Shown here in pieces: positions 26,958 through 35,724 of a stretch of 64,000 bases of DNA (positions are counted from its first letter, which is position 1; the number at the start of each line of letters is the position of its first letter). This stretch comes from Ochrobactrum sp. RH2CCR150 (GTDB lineage: Bacteria > Pseudomonadota > Alphaproteobacteria > Rhizobiales > Rhizobiaceae). The DNA lies in the NCBI GenBank assembly GCA_014138095.1, contig JACGXE010000005.1, positions 350,582-414,581 of the forward strand. The letters run 5' to 3'. The notes under the pieces are model-generated. The model searched no databases, was not told the origin of the DNA, and saw only the letters and a list, made by a program, of their open reading frames with translations. The position numbers and the translations under genes were made by a program.

Positions 26958-29900
26958 TGCATCTTCTGCTTGCCCAGAAAGGAACGATCAGCGACGGCAA
27001 TGAGGCCATCGATCTCGGCCAGACGCCGGGTGATATTCTGTTCCTTTCCGCCGCCGACACGGAACTGGCCAGTCTTGCACAGGCGCATCGCGCTGAGCCA
27101 GACGGGCCAAGCCTGCGGCTCGCCAGTTTTCTCAGCCTCACGCATCCCATGTCCGTCGACGCTTATGTCGAGCGGACGGCGCGTCATGCAAAGCTGATTA
27201 TCGTGCGCATTATCGGTGGCGAGACGTACTGGCCCTATGGGCTGGAAGCGCTTCACGCCTGCGCCGTGAATCACGGCGTCAAGATTGCGGTGCTTCCGGG
27301 TGATGACAAGCCGGATCATGGGCTGGATCGCTTTTCGACGGTTGCAAGCGCCGACCGCGAAGCGCTGTGGCATTATCTGATCGAGGGCGGCGCTTCCAAT
27401 ATGCGCGCCTTCCTCGATTATTGCACGGCGCTGGTTGACGGCGGCGAAAAGCCAGCCGAAGCAGCACCGCTGCTCAAAGCTGGTCTTTGGTGGCCCGGTG
27501 AGGCGGTGGTTTCGCTCGATCTCATCCGCAGCCGCTGGACCAAGGATGCGCCTGTTGCGGCGATCGTCCTCTATCGCGCGCTGGTGCAAAGCGGCCAGAC
27601 CCAGCCTGTCGAAGCGTTGATTGCGGGTTTGCAGGCGGAAGGCATCAATCCGCTGCCTCTGTTCGTCTCCAGCCTCAAGGACCGGCTGTCCGCTGCCGTG
27701 GTTGACGGCGTTTTCGAGGATTGCACGCCGGATATTGTGTTGAACGCGACCGGGTTTGCCATCTCCTCGCCGGGCGCAGAACGCAAGCCAACCGTGCTCG
27801 ACAAGCGCGGCAACATGGTTTTGCAGGTGATTTTTTCAGGCACGCCGAAGGCGGTCTGGCAAGCTTCCCAGCAGGGCTTGCTGGCGCGCGATCTGGCCAT
27901 GAATGTTGCCTTGCCGGAGGTGGACGGGCGCGTTCTGTCACGCGCGGTTTCGTTCAAATCGGCACGGCAATTCGATGCGACGGTGGAGGCAAATATCGTC
28001 ACCCACGAGCCGGATGAAAACCGTGTGGCTTTTGTGGCGAAGCTTGCAGCGAACTGGGTGCGACTGAAGCGGAAGAAAGCCGCAGAACGGTGTGTAGCGT
28101 TGATCCTTGCCAACTATCCCAACCGTGATGGGCGGCTTGGTAATGGCGTCGGGCTGGATACGCCTGCCGGAACGGTCGAAACGCTAAGAGCCATGGCTGG
28201 TGCAGGCTATCAGACTGGCGAAGTGCCTGCGGATGGCGATGCGCTTATGCAGCTTTTGATGGCGGGGCCGACCAATGCCGCGCGCGATGGCCGAGAGATT
28301 CGCGAAACCATTTCGCTCAATCAATACAAAGCTTTCTTCGAAAAGCTTCCCGATGCGATTCAGGCGGAAATCACCGCCCGCTGGGGCAAGCCGGAGGCTG
28401 ATCCATTTTTCGACGAGGAGCGCAACGCTTTTGCGCTGCCGCTGATGCGGCTTGGCGAAACACTGACCGGCATTCAGCCCGCACGCGGCTACAATATTGA
28501 TCCGAAGGAAAGTTATCATTCGCCGGATCTGGTGCCGCCGCATGGCTATATCGCTTTCTATGCCTATCTACGTGAGATAGCGGATGTTGATGCCATTGTT
28601 CACATGGGCAAGCACGGTAATCTTGAATGGCTTCCAGGCAAGGCGCTGGCGCTGTCTGAAAATTGCTATCCGGAAGCTGTGTTCGGGCCGACACCGCATA
28701 TCTATCCGTTTATCGTCAATGATCCGGGCGAGGGCACCCAAGCCAAGCGCCGTGCGGGCGCGGTGATCATTGATCATCTGACGCCGCCTTTGACCCGTGC
28801 CGAAAGCTATGGTCCGCTGAAGGACCTCGAAGCGCTCGTCGATGAATATTATGAAGCGTCGGGCGTTGATCCGCGCCGTCTGTTACGCCTCAAGGGCCAG
28901 ATTCTCGAACTGGTGCGCGATATTGGTCTCGACCGTGACGCAGGCATTCATGACCATGACGATGAAGACATGGCGCTGCAAAAGCTCGACGCCTATCTCT
29001 GCGATTTGAAGGAAATGCAGATCCGAGACGGGTTGCATATTTTCGGACAAGCGCCGCAGGCACGGCTTTTGACCGATCTTTTGGTCGCGCTGGCCCGCGT
29101 TCCGCGTGGCGTGCCGGTTTCGCTGGGCGGAAGTGTCGGTGACCAAAGCCTGCAACGCGCCATTGCCGCTGATGCAGGGCTGGATAAAGGTTTCGATCCG
29201 CTCGATTGCAACATGGCCGATCCGTGGACAGGGCCGAAGCCGGCATTGCTGGCTGAAGTTAGCCCGGCGACCTGGCGCATAACGGGCGACACGGTGGAGC
29301 GCATCGAACTTCTGGCGGCCAGGCTCGTCTCGGGCGAACAGGCCTGTCCGCAAGGCTGGCAACAGACCGGCGCCGTGCTACAAGCCATAACCGATCATCT
29401 GCGCCCCAGCGTAATCGCTTGTGGCCCCGCAGAAATTGAAGGCCTGCTGACTGCGCTCGAAGGGCGCTTCGTGCCGCCGGGACCATCCGGCGCTCCAACG
29501 CGCGGACGGCCCGATGTCTTGCCGACCGGGCGCAATTTCTTCTCGACCGACAGCCGTGCTGTGCCGACGCCAGCCGCGTGGGAACTGGGACGCAAATCGG
29601 CGGAATTGCTGGTTACGCGCTATACGCAGGACCATGGCGAATGGCCGACCTCTTTCGGCCTCACGGCTTGGGGCACGTCCAATATGCGCACCGGCGGTGA
29701 TGACATTGCGCAGGCGCTGGCGCTGATCGGCGTAAAGCCCGTCTGGGACATGGCCTCGCGCCGCGTCACTGGATACGAAATCGTACCGCTTGCCATGCTC
29801 GGGCGTCCGCGTGTTGACGTGACCTTGCGCATATCTGGCTTTTTCCGTGATGCGTTTCCCGAACAGATCGCCTTGTTCGACAAGGCGGTGCGTGCGGTGG

Positions 29901-30733
29901 GAGCACTCGGCGAAGACGCGGAAGACAATCCGATTGCGGCGCGCATGGCGGCAGAGCAGGCGCGTCTGCTAGCCAGTGGAGCCGACGAAAAGACAGCGCA
30001 ACGCCGTGCAGGTTATCGCGTGTTCGGCTCGAAACCGGGCGCTTATGGCGCTGGATTACAGGCGCTGATCGACGAAAACGGCTGGGCCGGGCGCAATGAT
30101 CTGGCGGAAGCCTGGCTTGTCTGGGGCGGCTATGCCTATGGCGCAGGCGAGGAGGGGCAGGCAGAGCGCGGCCTTCTCGAAGAGCGCCTGCGTTCAGTGC
30201 AGGCCGTCGTGCAGAATCAGGACAATCGGGAACACGATCTTCTGGACAGTGACGACTATTATCAGTTCGAGGGCGGCATGGCTGCGACGGTTGAAAACCT
30301 GACCGGTGCTATGCCAACGGTTTATCACAACGACCATTCACGGCCGGAAAAACCGGTGATCCGCACGCTTGAAGAAGAGCTTTCGCGGGTTGTACGCGGG
30401 CGCGCCGCCAACCCGAAATGGATCGCAGGGGTGATGCGCCACGGCTATAAGGGTGCGGCGGAAATCGCAGCGACGGTCGATTATCTGTTCGCCTTTGCAG
30501 CGACGACCGGCAAGGTTGGCAACCATCATTTCGAGGCGGTCTATCAGGCCTATATCGCCGACAAGGCGGTCCATGATTTCATGGCTGAAAAGAACCCGGC
30601 AGCGCTGGCGGAAACCGCCGCAAAGCTGAACGATGCTGTCGAGCGTGGTTTCTGGACGCCGCGTTCGAATTCGGCACGGTTCATATTGGAAAGTCTTCAG
30701 AAGTTGAATCCGGAAAGGGCGATAAATGGCTGA
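26957..30733 (+). CDS. cobN: Aerobic cobaltochelatase subunit CobN
   Basis: Large ATP-dependent subunit of the CobNST chelatase, which inserts Co2+ into hydrogenobyrinic acid a,c-diamide. At 1258 residues it has the normal length. Characteristic stretches are YNIDPKESYHSPDLVPPHGYIAFYAYL, then HMGKHGNLEWLPGKALALS, and PFIVNDPGEGTQAKRR. The partner AAA+ subunits CobS and CobT are not in this window. It is coupled to cobW (1-base overlap) and to cobO (8-base overlap). CobN marks the late cobalt insertion (aerobic) branch. Confidence 0.97.
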   Translation: MHLLLAQKGTISDGNEAIDLGQTPGDILFLSAADTELASLAQAHRAEPDGPSLRLASFLSLTHPMSVDAYVERTARHAKLIIVRIIGGETYWPYGLEALHACAVNHGVKIAVLPGDDKPDHGLDRFSTVASADREALWHYLIEGGASNMRAFLDYCTALVDGGEKPAEAAPLLKAGLWWPGEAVVSLDLIRSRWTKDAPVAAIVLYRALVQSGQTQPVEALIAGLQAEGINPLPLFVSSLKDRLSAAVVDGVFEDCTPDIVLNATGFAISSPGAERKPTVLDKRGNMVLQVIFSGTPKAVWQASQQGLLARDLAMNVALPEVDGRVLSRAVSFKSARQFDATVEANIVTHEPDENRVAFVAKLAANWVRLKRKKAAERCVALILANYPNRDGRLGNGVGLDTPAGTVETLRAMAGAGYQTGEVPADGDALMQLLMAGPTNAARDGREIRETISLNQYKAFFEKLPDAIQAEITARWGKPEADPFFDEERNAFALPLMRLGETLTGIQPARGYNIDPKESYHSPDLVPPHGYIAFYAYLREIADVDAIVHMGKHGNLEWLPGKALALSENCYPEAVFGPTPHIYPFIVNDPGEGTQAKRRAGAVIIDHLTPPLTRAESYGPLKDLEALVDEYYEASGVDPRRLLRLKGQILELVRDIGLDRDAGIHDHDDEDMALQKLDAYLCDLKEMQIRDGLHIFGQAPQARLLTDLLVALARVPRGVPVSLGGSVGDQSLQRAIAADAGLDKGFDPLDCNMADPWTGPKPALLAEVSPATWRITGDTVERIELLAARLVSGEQACPQGWQQTGAVLQAITDHLRPSVIACGPAEIEGLLTALEGRFVPPGPSGAPTRGRPDVLPTGRNFFSTDSRAVPTPAAWELGRKSAELLVTRYTQDHGEWPTSFGLTAWGTSNMRTGGDDIAQALALIGVKPVWDMASRRVTGYEIVPLAMLGRPRVDVTLRISGFFRDAFPEQIALFDKAVRAVGALGEDAEDNPIAARMAAEQARLLASGADEKTAQRRAGYRVFGSKPGAYGAGLQALIDENGWAGRNDLAEAWLVWGGYAYGAGEEGQAERGLLEERLRSVQAVVQNQDNREHDLLDSDDYYQFEGGMAATVENLTGAMPTVYHNDHSRPEKPVIRTLEEELSRVVRGRAANPKWIAGVMRHGYKGAAEIAATVDYLFAFAATTGKVGNHHFEAVYQAYIADKAVHDFMAEKNPAALAETAAKLNDAVERGFWTPRSNSARFILESLQKLNPERAING

Positions 30734-31364
30734 GAAATCTGAAAAACTTCTGTCGATGACCGAAGATGAGCTGAATGCGCGCCATGCGGACAAGATGCGC
30801 AAGAAGAAGGCCGCGCGCGACAAGATTCAGGCCACCAAGACCGAGGAAAAAGGTCTGGTGATCGTCCATACGGGCAAGGGCAAGGGTAAATCCACTGCCG
30901 GTTTCGGCATGGTGTTCCGTGCGCTTGGTCACGGCATGAAGATCGGTGTTGTGCAGTTCGTCAAGGGATCGTGGGACACGGGCGAACGCTGGGTTCTGGA
31001 AAAATTCCCCGATCAGGTGACCATTTCGGCATTGGGCGAAGGCTTTACCTGGGAAACGCAGGATCGCAGCCGCGATATCGCCATGGCGCGTGGCGCATGG
31101 GAACAGGCCAAGGCCATGATCATGGATGAAGATATCGACATGGTGCTTTGCGACGAACTGAATATCGTTCTGCGCTATGATTATCTGCCCGTGGAAGAAA
31201 TCGTCGAAGTGCTGAAAGCCAAGCCCGAGATGAAGCACGTTATCGTGACCGGTCGGAACGCGAAAGATGAGCTGATTGAGGTGGCTGATCTTGTCACCGA
31301 GATGGAAATGATCAAGCATCCGTTCCGTTCGGGCGTGAAAGCCCAGAAGGGGATAGAGTTCTGA
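30726..31364 (+). CDS. cobO: Cob(I)yrinic acid a,c-diamide adenosyltransferase CobO
   Basis: Transfers the adenosyl group of ATP to the cobalt of the reduced corrin. The 212-residue protein (CobO/BtuR/CobA type) has the ATP-binding loop GKGKGKSTAGFGM near residues 51-63, VQFVKGSWDTGER near residue 78 and the VLCDELNIVLRYDYL block near residues 139-153. A Lys-rich, probably flexible N-terminus precedes the core. It overlaps the end of cobN and is two bases from the next gene, so it is in the riboswitch operon. Confidence 0.95.
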   Translation: MAEKSEKLLSMTEDELNARHADKMRKKKAARDKIQATKTEEKGLVIVHTGKGKGKSTAGFGMVFRALGHGMKIGVVQFVKGSWDTGERWVLEKFPDQVTISALGEGFTWETQDRSRDIAMARGAWEQAKAMIMDEDIDMVLCDELNIVLRYDYLPVEEIVEVLKAKPEMKHVIVTGRNAKDELIEVADLVTEMEMIKHPFRSGVKAQKGIEF

Positions 31365-31366
31365 TT

Positions 31367-31795
31367 ATGGTAGCAAGCTGGCAGTTCTGGGCCCTGATGT
31401 CGGCGGTATTCGCCGCGCTGACCGCGATTTTCGCAAAGGTGGGCATTCAGGGCATCAATTCGGACTTTGCAACACTGGTCCGCACCTTTGTCATTATCGG
31501 CGCGCTGTGCCTGTTTCTGACGATCACCGGCCAATGGCAAAGGCCGGGCGAGATTTCTGCCAAGTCGTGGCTGTTTCTCATCCTGTCCGGTCTGGCGACC
31601 GGGGCGTCCTGGCTTGCCTATTTTCGTGCTTTGCAAATTGGCGATGCGGCGCGCGTTGCACCCGTCGACAAGCTTTCGGTGGTGCTTGTGGCGCTGTTCG
31701 GTGCTGTGTTTCTCGGCGAGCGCATGTCGACCATCAACTGGTTCGGTATTGTGCTGATCGGCTGCGGCGTCGTTCTGGTGGCGCTGAGGGTTTAA
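31367..31795 (+). CDS. EamA/DMT-family small membrane transporter
   Basis: A 142-residue protein with about five hydrophobic segments and a single EamA domain (FWALMSAVFAALTAIFAKVG, ARVAPVDKLSVVLVALFGAVFLGER). Ordinary DMT exporters carry two such domains, so this half-size form would have to pair with itself or a partner. It starts two bases behind cobO and so is probably translated from the same mRNA. No substrate can be assigned; a link to corrin or metal handling is inference from position only. Confidence 0.85.
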   Translation: MVASWQFWALMSAVFAALTAIFAKVGIQGINSDFATLVRTFVIIGALCLFLTITGQWQRPGEISAKSWLFLILSGLATGASWLAYFRALQIGDAARVAPVDKLSVVLVALFGAVFLGERMSTINWFGIVLIGCGVVLVALRV

Positions 31796-31799
31796 AAGC

Positions 31800-32585
31800 T
31801 TAAAAACCGACCCATTGCCGGAGCGGATTGGTCGGGTCCATCAAAAGGCGCACGGCCAGCGCGAGGCTGACCACGATCAGCAATGGCTTGATCATGCGCG
31901 AACCGACCTTCATCGCAAGGCTCGCGCCGATTTGCGCGCCGATGAACTGCGCAATGCCCATGCAGATGCCGATTTTCCAGTTGATGACGCCGACTGCTGC
32001 AAAAGTCGCAAAGCCACCGACATTGGAGGCGCAGTTCAACAGCTTCGTATGGGCTGTTGCTTTCAGCACGCCATAGCCTGCCAGCGCCACAAAGGCGAGC
32101 ATGAAGAACGATCCGGTGCCCGGGCCGAATACGCCATCGTAAAAGCCGATCAGCGGCACGATGGTTATGCCAAACAGGAACGGGCCAATGCGGCGGGAAC
32201 GGTCGATATCGCCGATATTCGGTTTCAGGGCGAAATAGAGTGCGATTGCCATCAACAGCAGCGGCAGCGCCGTGCGCATGATTGCAACGGGCAAGACCGT
32301 TGCGAGCAGCGCGCCGAAAACAGAACCGACCAGCGAAGCAAGCGCTTCCTGCCATTGCTCGCGAATATTCACGTGTCCCTTGCGGGCATAGGCGATTGTC
32401 GCCGATGACGAGCCGAACAGACCTTGCAGCTTGTTGGTGCCCAGCGCCTCAACCGGGGGAATGCCCGCGAGCAGCAAAGCCGGAATGGTGATCATACCGC
32501 CGCCGCCGGCAATGGAATCGATGATGCCAGCGATGAACGCAGCAGCCGTCAGGAGCAGGGTGAGTGAGTCGAGAAATTCTGGCAT
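31800..32585 (-). CDS. TSUP-family (TauE/SafE-like) sulfite/organic anion exporter
   Basis: Inner-membrane protein of 261 residues with about seven or eight hydrophobic segments and the two internal TauE/SafE repeats: AFIAGIIDSIAGGGGMITIPALL near residues 16-38, and GFYDGVFGPGTGSFFMLAFV near residues 145-165. The TNKLQGLFGSSSA stretch is typical of the YfcA-like branch. Members move sulfite, sulfoacetate or similar anions; the substrate here is unknown. It is convergent with the EamA gene, only four bases apart. Confidence 0.88.
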   Translation of the reverse strand: MPEFLDSLTLLLTAAAFIAGIIDSIAGGGGMITIPALLLAGIPPVEALGTNKLQGLFGSSSATIAYARKGHVNIREQWQEALASLVGSVFGALLATVLPVAIMRTALPLLLMAIALYFALKPNIGDIDRSRRIGPFLFGITIVPLIGFYDGVFGPGTGSFFMLAFVALAGYGVLKATAHTKLLNCASNVGGFATFAAVGVINWKIGICMGIAQFIGAQIGASLAMKVGSRMIKPLLIVVSLALAVRLLMDPTNPLRQWVGF

Positions 32586-32682
32586 GGGGAGGGTCCGGGA
32601 ACTGTTATCGCAACATAACGTTGTTTTCCCGATGCGCCAGCATTAATGATGTGCTTCTAACCACGAACCCGGAGGGGCGCCT

Positions 32683-33132
32683 ATGAGCGAAAGCATCTTC
32701 GACCGCATTAGCGCATTTTTGAACAAGAAGAGCGCCGTGCAGCGTGTTGCCGATGATCCGGCGCTGGCTTCGGAACTACTGCTGCTTTTGCACGTCGTGT
32801 TCGCCGATGGTGACCAGCATCCGGCGGAAATCGCGGCCTTCAAGGAAATCGCCTTCAAGAATTTCGGTATCGCTGCGGAAGATATTCCGGAAGTGGCCGA
32901 ATATCTGAAGGATTTCGCTTATGAAACCACGACCAAGCAGGCGGCAAACATGCTGGCCGAAATGGCCCCCGAACGTCGCCTCTCGCTGTTGCGCGATCTG
33001 ATGACGATTGCCTGTGCCGATAACCGCATCGACAAATCGGAAACGGTGCTGATCCAGCGCGTCGCGGATGTGCTGGGCATCAAGCATGAAGAATTGCAGC
33101 AGGCACAACGGGGCTCGCCCTGTGGGGCGTAA
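32683..33132 (+). CDS. TerB-like tellurite resistance family protein
   Basis: A 149-residue cytosolic, largely helical protein with a TerB fold (co_TerB type). The two conserved acidic blocks are present: VVFADGDQHPAEIAAFKEIA near residues 43-62, and IACADNRIDKSETVLIQRVADVLG near residues 107-130. Related TerB-like proteins bind metals such as Ca2+ through these acidic residues. The ATG follows GGAGG. The end overlaps the cobE start by 11 bases, so the two genes are translationally linked. A role in tellurite resistance need not apply. Confidence 0.82.
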   Translation: MSESIFDRISAFLNKKSAVQRVADDPALASELLLLLHVVFADGDQHPAEIAAFKEIAFKNFGIAAEDIPEVAEYLKDFAYETTTKQAANMLAEMAPERRLSLLRDLMTIACADNRIDKSETVLIQRVADVLGIKHEELQQAQRGSPCGA

Positions 33133-33508
33133 GGCACGGCTTTCCGTTCTGGGAATGGGCAGCTCTTCAGGCGCGACGCTTGCTGAGCTGATGGCGCTTG
33201 CGGGTAGTGTTTTATCGCAATGCGGACTGCCCAAGCCCGACATGATCGCCACACTGGCATCGAAAGCCAGTGAGTCCGTCTGGACGGAACTGGCGGCTCA
33301 TTACGGGTGCGCCTTGCGCTTCTATGAGGCCGGGCGTCTGGAAGAAGAAACGCCGCGTCTCGCCAATCCGTCCGAAGCAGTATTCAGGCGCATCGGTTGC
33401 CATGGAGTAGCGGAAGCTGCCGCCCTTGCCGGGGCGGGACCGTCAGCCCAACTGATTGTTCACAAGACTGGTGTGCTTCACGCCACCGCCGCAATTGCGA
33501 TAGCGTGA
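33122..33508 (+). CDS. cobE: CobE / CbiG C-terminal domain protein
   Basis: A 128-residue protein matching the CobE family, the stand-alone version of the CbiG C-terminal domain, needed in aerobic corrin synthesis though its exact task is unclear. Supporting features are the start RLSVLGMGSSSGATLAELMAL, the central MIATLASKASESVWTELA, and RLANPSEAVFRRIGCHGVAEAAALAGAG. The GTG at 33122 is chosen since the longer frame runs inside terB. It sits between other cob blocks. A second, diverged CobE-like segment occurs in the CbiG-CobJ fusion at 45872-47566. Confidence 0.85.
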   Translation: MGRKARLSVLGMGSSSGATLAELMALAGSVLSQCGLPKPDMIATLASKASESVWTELAAHYGCALRFYEAGRLEEETPRLANPSEAVFRRIGCHGVAEAAALAGAGPSAQLIVHKTGVLHATAAIAIA

Positions 33509-33530
33509 AGCCGGACCACCGTGTAGTCGT

Positions 33531-35021
33531 TCAGACTGTGACCGCCTTGCGACGACGCTGAACAAGACAGGTCGCAATCGTTGCGAAAAGCAGCAAGGCC
33601 GCGGTCGCAACAATCACCGCCACATAAGCGTTCTCAAAGGCGCTTGAGGCCAGAGCAACGAGAGTTTCTGCCTCCAGCTTTGGCAAATTCTGGGCGACCA
33701 GAAGCGCTTCATCCAGACTGTCGCGAACGACAGGCGCAATGGTGCTGCCTTTAGGTAGCACGATGCTTGCCGTATACGAGGCCGACAGGATGCCGCCGAA
33801 GATCGTGACGCCCAGCGCATTGCCAAGCTCATACGACACTTCCTCGATGGATGCCGCCATGCCGACCTTGTCGGCTGGGGCATTACCCATGATAGCGGAG
33901 GACGCGGCGGTCATTGCAGCGCCAACGCCGAAGCCCAGCAAGGCAAGCCCGATGAGATAGCCGTAGCCGGACGCTTTGAAGGTCAGGATATAGACGATCA
34001 CGCCGAGCGCTGCGGTGCCAAGTGCGCCGGTCAGCAATCGGCCCGCGCCGATGCGAGGGAGCTGCATGCCTGCCAGTGGACCCGCCACGAAGGCGGCAAG
34101 CGGAATTGGCAGAATCGCGAGACCCGCCTGCAAGGGCGAGAAGCCTTCGATCAGTTGCAAGCGCTGGCTGAAGACCAGCTCCATGCCGGTGATTGCTCCC
34201 GAGGCGACCAGCGCCGCGAACACGCCCATTGAAAACAGCCGGTTCTGAAAGAGCGAGAAATCGATCAGCGGTTCTCTGCCAGAAAACTGTCTGCGCACGA
34301 ATATAAAGGCGGCGATGGCTCCGACGGCGAAAACGACTGCGAAGACAGTCATTGATGCATCGCGCTTCGCCAGTTCCTTGACCGCATAAGTCAGCGCAAT
34401 CAGCGCGATCATGATCTGGATCGAGCCGACAAGATCCCACTTGCGCGCGGAGCCGAGGGGGCGATTTTCCAGATTGTAGGCCGACAGCAGAAACGCAATC
34501 GCAACAACCGGCACGTTAATGAGGAACACCGATCCCCACCAGAAATATTCGAGCAGTACGCCGCCCGCGACCGGGCCGAGAGCCGCGCCGCCGGACGCAA
34601 TAGCCGACCAGATGCCGATGGCAAGCGAGCGTTCACGCTCGTCGGTGAAGGTCAGGCGGATGATTGAAAGCGTCGCAGGCATCATCATGGCTGCGCCACA
34701 GGCCAGAAATGCGCGCGCGGCGATGAGCGCTTCGGGGGTGGGCGAATAGGCTGCGCAAAGCGATGCCACACCGAATACGACGAGGCCGGTCATGAACATG
34801 CGCTTGTGCCCAAGCTTGTCGCCCAGCGTACCGAGACCGGGCAGCAGGCCCGCCACCACCAGCGGGTAGATATTCATGATCCAGAGCTTTTCCGAAGCAC
34901 TGGCTGCCAGATCGTGCGTCAGGTGCGGCAGGGCTGTGTAGAGCACAGTCATGTCCACGACGATCAGGAACAGCGCGCTGGAAACGATTGCAAGAACCAG
35001 CCAGCGATTTTGCGGCAACAT
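33531..35021 (-). CDS. MFS drug:H+ antiporter of the DHA2 (14-helix) type
   Basis: Efflux transporter of 496 residues with about 14 membrane helices, of the QacA/SmvA/LfrA group. Family motifs are visible: the LGTLGDKLGHKRMFM loop between helices 2 and 3 (motif A), and GIWSAIASGGAALGPVAGGVLLEYFWWGSVFLINVP (split here across motifs C and the DHA2-typical loop). It probably exports cationic biocides or dyes using the proton gradient. The divergent TetR gene across a 71-base gap is the likely repressor. The pair interrupts the cobalamin locus without an evident link to it. Confidence 0.9.
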   Translation of the reverse strand: MLPQNRWLVLAIVSSALFLIVVDMTVLYTALPHLTHDLAASASEKLWIMNIYPLVVAGLLPGLGTLGDKLGHKRMFMTGLVVFGVASLCAAYSPTPEALIAARAFLACGAAMMMPATLSIIRLTFTDERERSLAIGIWSAIASGGAALGPVAGGVLLEYFWWGSVFLINVPVVAIAFLLSAYNLENRPLGSARKWDLVGSIQIMIALIALTYAVKELAKRDASMTVFAVVFAVGAIAAFIFVRRQFSGREPLIDFSLFQNRLFSMGVFAALVASGAITGMELVFSQRLQLIEGFSPLQAGLAILPIPLAAFVAGPLAGMQLPRIGAGRLLTGALGTAALGVIVYILTFKASGYGYLIGLALLGFGVGAAMTAASSAIMGNAPADKVGMAASIEEVSYELGNALGVTIFGGILSASYTASIVLPKGSTIAPVVRDSLDEALLVAQNLPKLEAETLVALASSAFENAYVAVIVATAALLLFATIATCLVQRRRKAVTV

Positions 35022-35083
35022 CGGAGTTCACCTTTTCAATACGGTTGTATTTAAACTTGTCGAGCCGGGTGACATAATATAAA

Positions 35084-35097
35084 TCCATCCGTATGGA
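35084..35097. promoter_or_regulatory. Possible TetR operator
   Basis: Inverted repeat TCCAT-CCGT-ATGGA in the short divergent gap, overlapping the tetR start codon. A further ATACGG at 35039-35044 is the inverse of the CCGTAT inside this site. The place fits an autoregulatory operator, but this is inference from symmetry alone. Confidence 0.35.
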
Positions 35098-35668
35098 AAG
35101 TAATAAGTTGCACAAGATGGGACGTCCCCGCACGATTGATCGCGATCACGTGCTGGACATGGCTGAAAAACTCGTCACGGAAGGTGGCGTCGCGGCTCTG
35201 ACGATGGACGCGGTGGCTCAGGCTTCAGGCGTGACCAAGGGCGGCGTGCAATATTGCTTCAAGAACAAGGACGGGCTGTTGAAGGCCATGATCGCGCGAT
35301 GGGGCGACCGCTTCGATGCGGAAGTCGATGCCGTTAAAGGGAGTGGGGCCGATCCGCTGGCGCATATCGCGGCGCATATCAAGGTGACGCGCGATAGCGA
35401 TGCGGAAGATGATTCCCGTTTCGCGGCAATGATGACGAGCCTCACCCCCAATACCGAGCATCTGGACGATACCCGCGACTGGTACCGCAAGCAGTGGAAC
35501 GGGCTTGATGTTTCGACGCCCGAAGGCCGCCGGGCGCGTCTCGCTTTCATCGCGAATGAGGGTGCGTTTTTGCTGCGTAGCTTCAATTTCTTCGAGCTGT
35601 CGCCAGAAGAATGGCAATCGATCTTTGACGATATCGAGGATCTGATGCCGAAAGGCGCTGAAAAGTAA
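35093..35668 (+). CDS. TetR-family transcriptional repressor
   Basis: DNA-binding regulator of 191 residues. The N-terminal helix-turn-helix is clear (DHVLDMAEKLVTEGGVAALTMDAVAQASGVTKGGVQYCFKNKDGLL, residues about 18-62), and the C-terminal helices form the ligand-binding part. It is divergent from a DHA2 efflux pump gene and probably represses it until a pump substrate binds. The gene is followed after 56 bases by cobM, with no terminator seen between them. Confidence 0.9.
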   Translation: MESNKLHKMGRPRTIDRDHVLDMAEKLVTEGGVAALTMDAVAQASGVTKGGVQYCFKNKDGLLKAMIARWGDRFDAEVDAVKGSGADPLAHIAAHIKVTRDSDAEDDSRFAAMMTSLTPNTEHLDDTRDWYRKQWNGLDVSTPEGRRARLAFIANEGAFLLRSFNFFELSPEEWQSIFDDIEDLMPKGAEK

Positions 35669-35724
35669 TTGACTTTGTTCTCTCGCCGAATGCATTCGAA
35701 GGGCAGGAGAACAAGGAAAAAGAC

